Assembly: GCA_002454415.1 (NCBI GenBank)
Contig: DKIT01000033.1
Coordinates: 1 to 8,437, forward strand
DNA: 8,437 nt
Direction of reading: 5' to 3'
Source of the DNA: Sphingobacterium sp. UBA6711
GTDB taxonomy: Bacteria; Bacteroidota; Bacteroidia; Sphingobacteriales; Sphingobacteriaceae
Shown: positions 1 to 5,930 of the stretch, one piece after another
Layout of the letters: every line of letters starts with the position of its first letter
Numbering within the stretch: position 1 is the stretch's first letter
Translations under genes and position numbers: made by a program
Notes under the pieces: model-generated
Databases searched by the model: none
Seen by the model: the letters and a program-made list of their open reading frames with translations, nothing else
Told to the model about the DNA's origin: nothing

Positions 1-2754
1 ATCAATAACATTACCGGTGAATTTAAATCCGATAGCGTCAGTTTCACATCCTCGCAAGGACAATTTGTTATCCGTGACATCAATTTTCTAGCTGAGGGTG
101 ACGAAAATGAACGCTCCCTAAATCTGCAATCAGCTATTGGTCATATTGATCTCAAAGGAAGATTGGACCTGAATACAATCGTCCCCTACTTTCGGGCTCT
201 GGCTATGCGCTACGCACCTGCGATAGGATTTGAAAAAAACACGTTTAATCGTCAAGACTTTGATCTCAATGTCAACATAAAATCTTTTAAACCTATCGCT
301 ACGTTCTTCAGAAAGGATATCGCACTGGATAGCGGCGCTACGTTCAATGCAAAATTTGAAAGCGAGAAGCAAACAGCCAATTTTAATTTCTATGCACCCG
401 AATTCAAGTACAACGGAATCAGGCTAACACATCTTATTGTCGATCAAAATGCCAATTTGAAGAATATGGAACTGCAAACATCCATCGATCAGATTAATTT
501 TACCGACAGTACCTACATCAAAAATGTCAATATCTCCAACACGTTGGCAAACGATAGTTTACAGTTCAATATTAAAATGTCTGAACTAGAAGCCAGCAAT
601 AGCCTAGATTTAAATGGCGTTATCCGTTTTGCACATGCAAAACCTGCATACATTAATTTTTATCCTTCCAATATTTTAATTAATAAAGAACAATGGCACG
701 TCAATAACGATGCACAATTGAAAATATCCAAAGGAAAGTGGTATTTTGAAAAATTAACGCTGAGCCATGACGAACAGAAGGTCCATATTGATGGTATATT
801 ATCCAACGAAATCACGGATCAGATCAATCTGAAATTTCAAGATTTCAACCTCACGTCATTAAATGGTATCACCAAGCCTTATGGGATCAACCTCTCAGGA
901 AACTTAAATGGAAATATCGAAGTCAATTCGATATTCAAGGCACCTTTTATGGTTGCTAACATCAAAACCTCCCCTATTCTATACAATAATATCCCTATAG
1001 GATCATTGGGATTAACCGCAAACTATGATCCTGAAAACCAATTGGTGAAACTTGACAGCAAAATTGAGGAAGGTAATAAATTAATTCAATTAATAGGATC
1101 CTACAATCATTTAAATGAGAGCAATAAACTCAACCTTAAAGCTAAATTAGCGAATACGGACGTGTTTGTTTTCCAACCATTTTTGCGAAGTTTAGTGTCC
1201 AATATCCAAGGGAAAATCAATGCAGAACTGGATATAGAAGGTGATATCATGCACCCCAAAATTACGGGATCAGGCAAGCTCGAGAATGCATCAATGGTGA
1301 TCAATTATTTGAAAACACCCTACCGTCTTTCAGACGAAGTTTCAGTCGCCAATAACCGAATCTTCCTAACAGGGCTGAAGCTCTATGATCCAAAAAATAA
1401 CGTGGCTACTATTGACGGTGTTGTGGACCTCAATAAATTAAGCGATCCAGATATTGACGTTACGGCAGAAGCTAAAAACTTCCTGGTATTGAATACGACA
1501 ATCAAGGACAACAATATATATTATGGAACTGCCTATGCTTCCGGGAATTTTCAATTCAAGGGATTGACCTCTGCAATGAACATCAATATACGCGCTAAAT
1601 CCGAAGAAAATACCAGTATCAATATTCCTTTCAATAGTGCCAGTACCATTTCCGACAGCGATTTCATTTATTTTATTGAAAAAGACTCGACGAAAACCAA
1701 GAAGAACCAAAAGAAACGCGATTTCAATGGATTAACCATGAACATGGACCTGTTGATAAGTCCAAATGCGGAAATAAATTTATTTTCCAGTATGGGAGAG
1801 CTCTCAGGAAGAGGAAATAGCAATCTCAACATGCGCATATCTTCTTTAGGCGATTTTGAAATGTTTGGAGACTTTATCATTAATAGTGGAAAGTTCAACT
1901 TTACCGCCCAGGATTATATTAACAAAATTTTTGACCTCAAGGAGGGTGGAACAGTACGATGGGCGGGAAATCCCACAGAAGCCAATATTAATATCAATGC
2001 GATCTATCAACAACGGACAAGCTTGGCCCCACTTTATAACGCTGCCGGTCGAGAAGAAAATCCCGAACGTGTCTTGGCACAAGCAGATATGATCCTAAAA
2101 GGACAATTGAGCCAGCCAGACATTACATTTGACATTAATTTTCCACAGAATCCCGGAGTTAAAGACGAACTGCAAGGCTATTTCTCAGACGCGAATAATG
2201 TGAATCAGCAAGCGCTCAGTTTAATCGTCAGAAGAAGCTTTACCCCCGGTACGCAGACGGACTTTGGCAAGGAAGTTAACAATACATTACTGTCCGCCGG
2301 AACTGAAATTGCTTTCAATCAGATCAACAATATTATTGCCCAATCATTAAATATCAATTTTTTTGACATCAACATCAAATCTTTAAATGACGCTTCCGCA
2401 TCCTTGCGCTTATTCAACGATAGACTGATTCTCACAGGGGGCATTTCAGATCGTCGGAGCCAAGCCTTAACAGATTTAAATGTATTTTCTGATCGGGTTT
2501 CAACCGATGCCGAGGCAATGTTCTATTTGCGAAAAGATGGCCGTTTGGTATTGAGAGCATCCAATCGGCTGAATACTCGAAATTTTCTCCTGAGCCCCAA
2601 TGATGGCGAATACATTAGTGCATTCGGGCTATTGTACAGACAAGAATTCAACACTTTTTCTGAATTTTTGAAAAGGTTGTTTCCTTTCGGCAAGAAAAAC
2701 CCAACCGTCCCACCAAACGATGTAAAGAAGACAGAAGTCCAGCCAAAAAAATAA
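1..2754 (+). CDS. TamB-like translocation/assembly protein, C-terminal part (5' end outside window)
   Basis: The frame is open from base 1, so the true start lies upstream; a TTG at 163 is an internal Leu codon. 917 residues are visible. They are almost wholly beta-strand-like alternation of polar and hydrophobic residues rich in Asn, Ile and Leu, as in the long beta-taco of the TamB/AsmA-like superfamily. The C-terminal TamB domain (old DUF490) spans about residues 619-880. Its marks are a GKFNF strand, GGTVRWAGNPTEANININA starting near 649, LKGQLSQPDITFDINFP, and QALSLIVRRSF starting near 736. The end is Lys/Pro-rich. Family knowledge: TamB spans the periplasm from an N-terminal inner-membrane anchor and helps outer-membrane protein assembly or lipid transport, with TamA or TamL as partner. 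Bacteroidota members are usually about 1400-1700 residues, so roughly the last 60% is here. The family call is firm; the exact substrate is unknown. Confidence 0.9.
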   Translation: MNNITGEFKSDSVSFTSSQGQFVIRDINFLAEGDENERSLNLQSAIGHIDLKGRLDLNTIVPYFRALAMRYAPAIGFEKNTFNRQDFDLNVNIKSFKPIATFFRKDIALDSGATFNAKFESEKQTANFNFYAPEFKYNGIRLTHLIVDQNANLKNMELQTSIDQINFTDSTYIKNVNISNTLANDSLQFNIKMSELEASNSLDLNGVIRFAHAKPAYINFYPSNILINKEQWHVNNDAQLKISKGKWYFEKLTLSHDEQKVHIDGILSNEITDQINLKFQDFNLTSLNGITKPYGINLSGNLNGNIEVNSIFKAPFMVANIKTSPILYNNIPIGSLGLTANYDPENQLVKLDSKIEEGNKLIQLIGSYNHLNESNKLNLKAKLANTDVFVFQPFLRSLVSNIQGKINAELDIEGDIMHPKITGSGKLENASMVINYLKTPYRLSDEVSVANNRIFLTGLKLYDPKNNVATIDGVVDLNKLSDPDIDVTAEAKNFLVLNTTIKDNNIYYGTAYASGNFQFKGLTSAMNINIRAKSEENTSINIPFNSASTISDSDFIYFIEKDSTKTKKNQKKRDFNGLTMNMDLLISPNAEINLFSSMGELSGRGNSNLNMRISSLGDFEMFGDFIINSGKFNFTAQDYINKIFDLKEGGTVRWAGNPTEANININAIYQQRTSLAPLYNAAGREENPERVLAQADMILKGQLSQPDITFDINFPQNPGVKDELQGYFSDANNVNQQALSLIVRRSFTPGTQTDFGKEVNNTLLSAGTEIAFNQINNIIAQSLNINFFDINIKSLNDASASLRLFNDRLILTGGISDRRSQALTDLNVFSDRVSTDAEAMFYLRKDGRLVLRASNRLNTRNFLLSPNDGEYISAFGLLYRQEFNTFSEFLKRLFPFGKKNPTVPPNDVKKTEVQPKK

Positions 2755-2792
2755 ACAATTCAGTAAAGTTCTTAAGAAACTTAAATAAAAAA

Positions 2793-2824
2793 AAAGATCC
2801 CTCAATAAAAATTGAAGGATCTTT
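2793..2824. terminator. Bidirectional intrinsic terminator between tamB-like gene and tig
   Basis: Arms 2793-2806 and 2811-2824 form a 14-bp stem with one C-A mismatch and an AAAA loop. On the minus strand the stem is followed by a long T run (complement of the A tract ending at 2795), so it is a strong terminator for tig. On the plus strand the trailing bases are only moderately T-rich, so it probably also ends the convergent tamB-like transcript. Confidence 0.88.
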
Positions 2825-2846
2825 CTTATCTCTATTAAAAAATTGC

Positions 2847-4172
2847 TTATGCTAATTTTTCAAACTCTTTGTATTCAATTTCGTTAGTGTTCAATTTCAC
2901 TACACGTTTTAAGTGGTCAAATACTTTTAAAGCTTTAGCTTCTTCGAACAAACGATTACCTTGCTCTTTATCCTGTAGCAACTGAATTGCAAATTGATTC
3001 AACTGCTCATCCGAAGGCTCTTCGTTGATGTTATACATCTTGATTTGTGCGTAGATACGTTCTTTTGCTAAATTGATAACTTCATCATATTTAACTTCAA
3101 GTCCGTTTTCAGTAACCACACGATTCTCGATGATTGTCCATTTCAAATTGTTCAAGAAATCAGCAAAACCTTCGTTCAATTCTTCCTCAGAAATGCTTGG
3201 GTTAGTTGCTTTCAACCATCTTTTCAAGAATTCTTCTGGGAAACTTACGTCAACTTTTTCCATACCAAAAGTATACATATCATTACGTAGCTTTTGATCT
3301 GAATTTTGTTTGAATAAGTTTTCAACCTCTTCCTTCACTTTTTCAGTGAATTGAGCTTCTTCAGTTACTTCGCCTTCTGTAAATAATTTATCAAAAAACT
3401 CTTGGTTAAGATCAGCTTCTTCCAAACGGTTGATGTTTTTAACTGTCAACTCAAATTTAGTTACATCCAAAGCTGTTGCTTCTTCTTCAGTGATACCTAA
3501 TATACGTGCTAAATCTTCTGTTTTAAAAGCTTTCTTAACATCAATTTTAACAGCATCGTCTTTCTTAAGGCCTACCAATGATTTTTTGATCTTAGCATCT
3601 TCTACGATATCCGTACGGATAGAAGTTGTTTTCTCCAGACCTTCCTCTTTATCTTGTTTCAAAGTTGCATATAATACATCACCTTCTTCAGATACTTCTG
3701 GATTCGTCATTTTTCCGTAGCTACGACGCAAGTTCTTAATACGATCTGCCAAAGTCTCTTCGTCAGCTTTGATTTCGTAGGAAGTAAATTCTGTTTCACC
3801 AGAAAAAGGTAAGTCAAAAGAAGGAGCTAAACCAATCTCGTATTTGAAATTGAAGTTATCTTTGTAATCCCAGCTATACTGCGCATCATCTTCCAAAGGA
3901 AGTGGTTGACCCAAAACTTCTAATTTATTTTCACCAATGTAATTCGTGATTTTTTCATTCACCAACTTATTGATCTCATCAAATAAAATAGATTTACCAT
4001 AGGTACGTCTGATGTGTCCCGCAGGAACCTGACCAGGGCGGAAGCCTGGTAATTTTGCTTTTTTAGCTTGCGCTTTAATCTCTTTGTCGACTTGAGGATT
4101 ATAATCTTCAGGTGCTAATGCGACGTTGATTACCGCATTGATTGCATCTACATTCTCGTGTGAAATATTCAT
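2847..4172 (-). CDS. tig: Trigger factor (ribosome-associated chaperone)
   Basis: 441 residues, close to the usual 430-450. Trigger factor binds near the ribosomal exit tunnel and holds nascent chains in the cytoplasm. The N-terminal ribosome-binding domain (about 1-120) carries the signature GFRPGQVP at 43-50, matching the FRxG docking loop around residues 44-47 of the E. coli protein. A middle region (about 160-250) sits where the FKBP-like PPIase domain normally is. The helical C-terminal chaperone domain (about 251-441) starts with LNQEFFDKLF. The middle region lacks the usual PGFExG segment and has KKSLVGLKKDD at 196-206, so prolyl isomerase activity is doubtful. The ATG at 4170-4172 gives the expected N-terminus; upstream is an A-rich stretch without Shine-Dalgarno. 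Only 26 bp separate this start from the T tract of the tRNA-Leu terminator, and no convincing promoter fits in that gap. Confidence 0.96.
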   Translation of the reverse strand: MNISHENVDAINAVINVALAPEDYNPQVDKEIKAQAKKAKLPGFRPGQVPAGHIRRTYGKSILFDEINKLVNEKITNYIGENKLEVLGQPLPLEDDAQYSWDYKDNFNFKYEIGLAPSFDLPFSGETEFTSYEIKADEETLADRIKNLRRSYGKMTNPEVSEEGDVLYATLKQDKEEGLEKTTSIRTDIVEDAKIKKSLVGLKKDDAVKIDVKKAFKTEDLARILGITEEEATALDVTKFELTVKNINRLEEADLNQEFFDKLFTEGEVTEEAQFTEKVKEEVENLFKQNSDQKLRNDMYTFGMEKVDVSFPEEFLKRWLKATNPSISEEELNEGFADFLNNLKWTIIENRVVTENGLEVKYDEVINLAKERIYAQIKMYNINEEPSDEQLNQFAIQLLQDKEQGNRLFEEAKALKVFDHLKRVVKLNTNEIEYKEFEKLA

Positions 4173-4198
4173 ACTTTTTTTAGCTATATCGCATTCAT

Positions 4199-4233
4199 AA
4201 AAAAATCCTCCCGAGGTTTTAAGTTCGGGAGGA
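4199..4233 (-). terminator. Intrinsic terminator of tRNA-Leu, in the tig leader region
   Basis: On the minus strand a perfect 9-bp GC-rich stem (arms 4225-4233 and 4206-4214, TCCTCCCGA with TCGGGAGGA) closes a 10-nt loop and is followed by seven T residues (complement of 4199-4205). It begins 7 nt after the tRNA 3' end. It has no T tract on the plus strand, so it works for the minus strand only. It may let some transcripts pass into tig, which would make it an attenuator. Confidence 0.88.
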
Positions 4234-4240
4234 CATCAAG

Positions 4241-4322
4241 TGCGGAAGAAGGGACTCGAACCCCCACGCCTTGCGGCGCCAGATCCTAAGTCTGGTGCGG
4301 CTACCAATTACGCCACTTCCGC
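4241..4322 (-). tRNA. tRNA-Leu, anticodon UAG
   Basis: Read on the minus strand, the 7-bp acceptor stem pairs GCGGAAG with CTTCCGC and is followed by discriminator A (4241). The anticodon stem CCAGA/TCTGG encloses the loop CTTAGGA, which gives anticodon TAG (reads CUA and other CUN Leu codons). A variable arm with stem CGCC/GGCG and loop GCAA marks a class II tRNA, consistent with Leu. The T loop is TTCGAGT. The T stem has two G-U pairs at its base. CCA is not encoded (CTT follows), so it must be added by the nucleotidyltransferase. Length is 82 nt with the discriminator. Confidence 0.97.
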
Positions 4323-4344
4323 ATTAGGATTTCTTTTGATGCCA

Positions 4345-4375
4345 CAAAGATAGAAACCAAACCTATATGATGCAA
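4345..4375 (-). promoter_or_regulatory. Bacteroidota-type promoter of tRNA-Leu
   Basis: On the minus strand, TATCTTTG (4345-4352) matches the Bacteroidota -7 consensus TAnnTTTG exactly. A TTG -33 element (4373-4375) lies 20 bp upstream. Transcription would start roughly 15 nt before the mature tRNA. A-tracts lie directly upstream of the -33 element, as is common for stable RNA promoters. Confidence 0.82.
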
Positions 4376-4378
4376 GTA

Positions 4379-4418
4379 TTTTTCACTCTTTTTTTGACTT
4401 TTTTTAAATATTTTTTTT
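4379..4418. promoter_or_regulatory. Helically phased T-tracts between divergent promoters (predicted bent DNA)
   Basis: Four plus-strand T runs lie at 4379-4383, 4389-4395, 4399-4405 and 4411-4418 (5, 7, 7 and 8 nt). Their centres are about 11, 10 and 12.5 bp apart, close to one helical turn. Phased A/T tracts are a known cause of intrinsic DNA curvature. The block sits just upstream of both the tRNA-Leu promoter (leftward) and the membrane-protein promoter (rightward). A role as an UP-like element or bend is inference. Confidence 0.6.
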
Positions 4419-4423
4419 ACCTC

Positions 4424-4454
4424 TTGTATAATCCATTATTATTCATTTACTTTG
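4424..4454 (+). promoter_or_regulatory. Promoter of the membrane protein / winged-helix regulator unit
   Basis: A TTG -33 element (4424-4426) is followed after 20 bp by TTACTTTG (4447-4454), which differs from TAnnTTTG at one position. Spacing is the same as in the tRNA-Leu promoter. The -7 box lies on the left arm of the operator palindrome. The start codon follows so closely that the 5' leader would be only about 10-15 nt. Confidence 0.7.
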
Positions 4455-4471
4455 AATATCAAAGTACTTTT
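4448..4471 (+). promoter_or_regulatory. Predicted operator, copy 1 (ACTTTGA-N3-TCAAAGT-ACTTTT)
   Basis: TACTTTGA (4448-4455), a 3-nt spacer, then TCAAAGTA (4459-4466) form a perfect 8-bp-arm palindrome. It is followed at once by a third half-site ACTTTT (4466-4471) that abuts the ATG at 4472. The 23 bp at 4449-4471 recur with one change at 5398-5420. Overlap with the -7 box and start site fits a repressor site. The likely ligand is the winged-helix protein encoded in the same unit (inference from autoregulation in small regulatory operons). Confidence 0.72.
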
Positions 4472-5083
4472 ATGGAACAGAAAGATTTATTTAAAGAGCT
4501 TGGACAGATTAGATCACTCATGGAGAAATCATCCAAATTTGTTTCAATAAGCGGATTATCAGGCGTACTTATTGGCTGTTATGCCCTACTGGGAACCTTA
4601 TTTGGATACTATATTTTACATTCTCCAAAAAGTAGCGATCTATTAGGTGGAGAAAATTTGACTAAACAAAATATACTTTTTATAACAGCCATACTCATCC
4701 TTCTTTCATCATTATTGACGGGATGGTTAATGGCTCGCAAGAAGGCCAGAAAAAATAAACAGTCAATTTGGAACATTACGAGTAAATCTCTTTTATTTGC
4801 AGTTTCAATTCCTTTGGTAACTGGAGGTATTTTATCCCTGATTCTTATTGCTCAAGGATATTATCACTTAATTGCTGCCATGCTGCTCATTTTTTATGGG
4901 CTGGCGTTAACCGCCGGTAGCATTTATACCTTTGCCGAAGTGAAGTGGCTTGGCATGCTCGAAATCTGTTTGGGAATTATTGGTTTATGTTTCTCCGATC
5001 AGGGGCTTTTACTGTGGGGATTGGGATTTGGTGTATTACACATCATTTATGGTTTTATTGTTTACAAAAAGTACGAATCGTGA
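4472..5083 (+). CDS. Six-helix membrane protein of unknown function, coupled to winged-helix regulator
   Basis: 203 residues. I do not recognise a named family. The N-terminus (MEQKDLFKELGQIRSLMEK) is an amphipathic charged helix. Six hydrophobic segments follow at about 23-49, 66-88, 105-128, 131-154, 158-174 and 176-198, with a basic loop (ARKKARKNKQ) near 88-97. No enzyme motif or signal peptide is visible, so it is probably an inner-membrane protein. The frame stays open upstream to an ATG at 4367, but that extension would translate the T-tracts, promoter and operator; the ATG at 4472 is therefore preferred. Its stop overlaps the next gene's GTG by 4 nt. Sharing a transcript with a DNA-binding protein suggests it could sense the membrane or modulate the regulator, but nothing in the sequence proves this. 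Confidence 0.85.
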   Translation: MEQKDLFKELGQIRSLMEKSSKFVSISGLSGVLIGCYALLGTLFGYYILHSPKSSDLLGGENLTKQNILFITAILILLSSLLTGWLMARKKARKNKQSIWNITSKSLLFAVSIPLVTGGILSLILIAQGYYHLIAAMLLIFYGLALTAGSIYTFAEVKWLGMLEICLGIIGLCFSDQGLLLWGLGFGVLHIIYGFIVYKKYES

Positions 5084-5382
5084 AGTTAGATCTCTCTTTA
5101 TATGACAAAATATTTGAAAACAGGGTCCGTCTCCAGATTATGAGCGTTCTTGCAGCAAACGAAGAATACGATTTCAATTCGCTTAAAGAATTGTTGGATG
5201 TGACCGACGGAAACCTTGCTTCCAATCTAAAAACATTGGAAAAAGAGGAGTACATCGTTGTCGAAAAAAGCTTCGTTGATCGTAAGCCAAACACCAAATA
5301 TAAGCGAACCGCAAAAGGATTAAAAGCATTTGAAAATCACCTTATTGCGCTAGAAAATTTAATCAAACAGCAATACAAATAA
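5080..5382 (+). CDS. Winged-helix transcriptional regulator (HTH_34 type)
   Basis: 100 residues from a GTG that overlaps the preceding TGA (GTGA), a classic translational coupling. The frame is open further up to an ATG at 4945, but that part lies inside the membrane-protein gene and does not look like a regulator. The whole protein is one winged-helix domain of the small MarR/ArsR-like HTH_34 type. Helix 1 includes NRVRLQIMSVLAA (14-26) and helix 2 DFNSLKELLD (31-40). The recognition helix is TDGNLASNLKTLEKEEY (42-58), and the wing carries VVEKSFVDRKPNTKYKRTAKG (60-80). The C-terminal helix (81-98) likely dimerises. No metal-binding cysteines or ligand domain are present. It is the best candidate to bind the two ACTTTGA-N3-TCAAAGT palindromes upstream of its own unit and of the coq4-like/creD unit; a symmetric site fits a dimer. 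Confidence 0.88.
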   Translation: MKLDLSLYDKIFENRVRLQIMSVLAANEEYDFNSLKELLDVTDGNLASNLKTLEKEEYIVVEKSFVDRKPNTKYKRTAKGLKAFENHLIALENLIKQQYK

Positions 5383-5395
5383 TTTTTTTATCCAA

Positions 5396-5420
5396 TAACT
5401 TTGAAAATCAAAGTACTTTT
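5396..5420 (+). promoter_or_regulatory. Promoter -7 box plus predicted operator, copy 2, before the coq4-like/creD unit
   Basis: TAACTTTG (5396-5403) is a perfect TAnnTTTG -7 element. It overlaps the palindrome ACTTTGA (5398-5404), AAA, TCAAAGT (5408-5414), followed by ACTTTT (5415-5420). The 23 bp at 5398-5420 match copy 1 at 4449-4471 except at one spacer base. No TTG is found 19-21 bp upstream, so the promoter seems to lack a good -33 element. The coq4-like ATG comes 13 nt after the operator. Confidence 0.72.
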
Positions 5421-5433
5421 AAAATAATATTAT

Positions 5434-5925
5434 ATGAAAGAAATCCGATTGAGGTTCATGTTGCATCTCTACGACTGGTCCTCCAAAATCTATGCAACAG
5501 TCTTTAAATGGAATAAAAAGGCTTGGGGAATTCGCAAAGAAGAATTTCTAAATTATCCTGTCGGAAGTATTGGTCACTCGCTTGGCCTTTTTTACGAAAG
5601 TAAAGGCTTCGAAGTGATGCCTAAATTAGAAAACCATGACGTTTTTCACATTCTGACGGAAACTGGAACAGAAATCCAAGACGAAATTGCGATGCAGTAT
5701 TTGTTGTTGGGTAATGGAAAGATCAGCTTGTACCTTTTTGGGATGGTCCTCATTGGCGGAATACTCTTCCCAGAATACCTCCGTTATTACAACAAGAACT
5801 TTCAAAAAGGCCGAACACTTCAGCGATTTCATCATTTAGAATTCAAGGACATGTTACAGTTACAGCTCACCGAACTTCAAATCGCACTGTATAGCAAAAA
5901 CATTCAAATAAATCTAAACAGCTAA
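5434..5925 (+). CDS. Coq4-like protein (HDxxH-x11-E metal-binding motif)
   Basis: 163 residues, soluble overall, with one hydrophobic stretch near 96-112. The Coq4 signature is intact: H68-D69-x-x-H72, then 11 residues, then E84 (HDVFHILT...QDE), the predicted zinc or metal site. The downstream segment GMVLIGGILFPEYLR (103-117) and the end (about 134-151, LEFKDMLQLQLTELQIAL) also resemble the Coq4 pattern, including its closing helix. Known of the family: eukaryotic COQ4 acts in coenzyme Q biosynthesis, recently linked to C1 oxidative decarboxylation of the quinone ring. Bacteroidota generally make menaquinone, so the same reaction is unlikely here; a quinone, prenyl-lipid or other hydrophobic substrate is a guess. 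It starts 51 bp after the regulator gene behind its own operator copy and is 5 bp from creD, so the two are co-transcribed. The recognition is from motif memory, without a profile search. Confidence 0.72.
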   Translation: MKEIRLRFMLHLYDWSSKIYATVFKWNKKAWGIRKEEFLNYPVGSIGHSLGLFYESKGFEVMPKLENHDVFHILTETGTEIQDEIAMQYLLLGNGKISLYLFGMVLIGGILFPEYLRYYNKNFQKGRTLQRFHHLEFKDMLQLQLTELQIALYSKNIQINLNS

Positions 5926-5930
5926 AAACC

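Noticed and set aside
257..263. Isolated ACTTTGA half-site inside the tamB-like gene
   Set aside because: No inverted partner at the right spacing; a 7-mer is expected by chance in this AT-rich DNA.
1107..1898. Antisense ORFs of 65-90 residues within the tamB-like gene
   Set aside because: They are shadows of a strongly supported coding frame, with no start context or recognisable domain.
4184..4198. Four-codon minus-strand ORF (ATG AAT GCG ATA then stop) between the tRNA terminator and tig
   Set aside because: Too short to distinguish from chance; no leader-peptide signature such as codon runs.
4367..4471. N-terminal extension of the membrane-protein frame from an ATG at 4367
   Set aside because: It would translate the T-tracts, the -33/-7 promoter and the operator. 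The low-complexity Phe/Tyr/Leu-rich product reflects T-rich DNA; the ATG at 4472 fits better.
4945..5079. N-terminal extension of the winged-helix regulator frame from an ATG at 4945
   Set aside because: It lies entirely within the membrane-protein gene in another frame, has no regulator-like sequence, and the GTG at 5080 gives a complete winged-helix domain with a coupled GTGA start.
5383..5389. T run after the winged-helix gene as a terminator
   Set aside because: No stable stem precedes it; the only inverted repeat nearby is short, AT-only and has a loop of about 20 nt.
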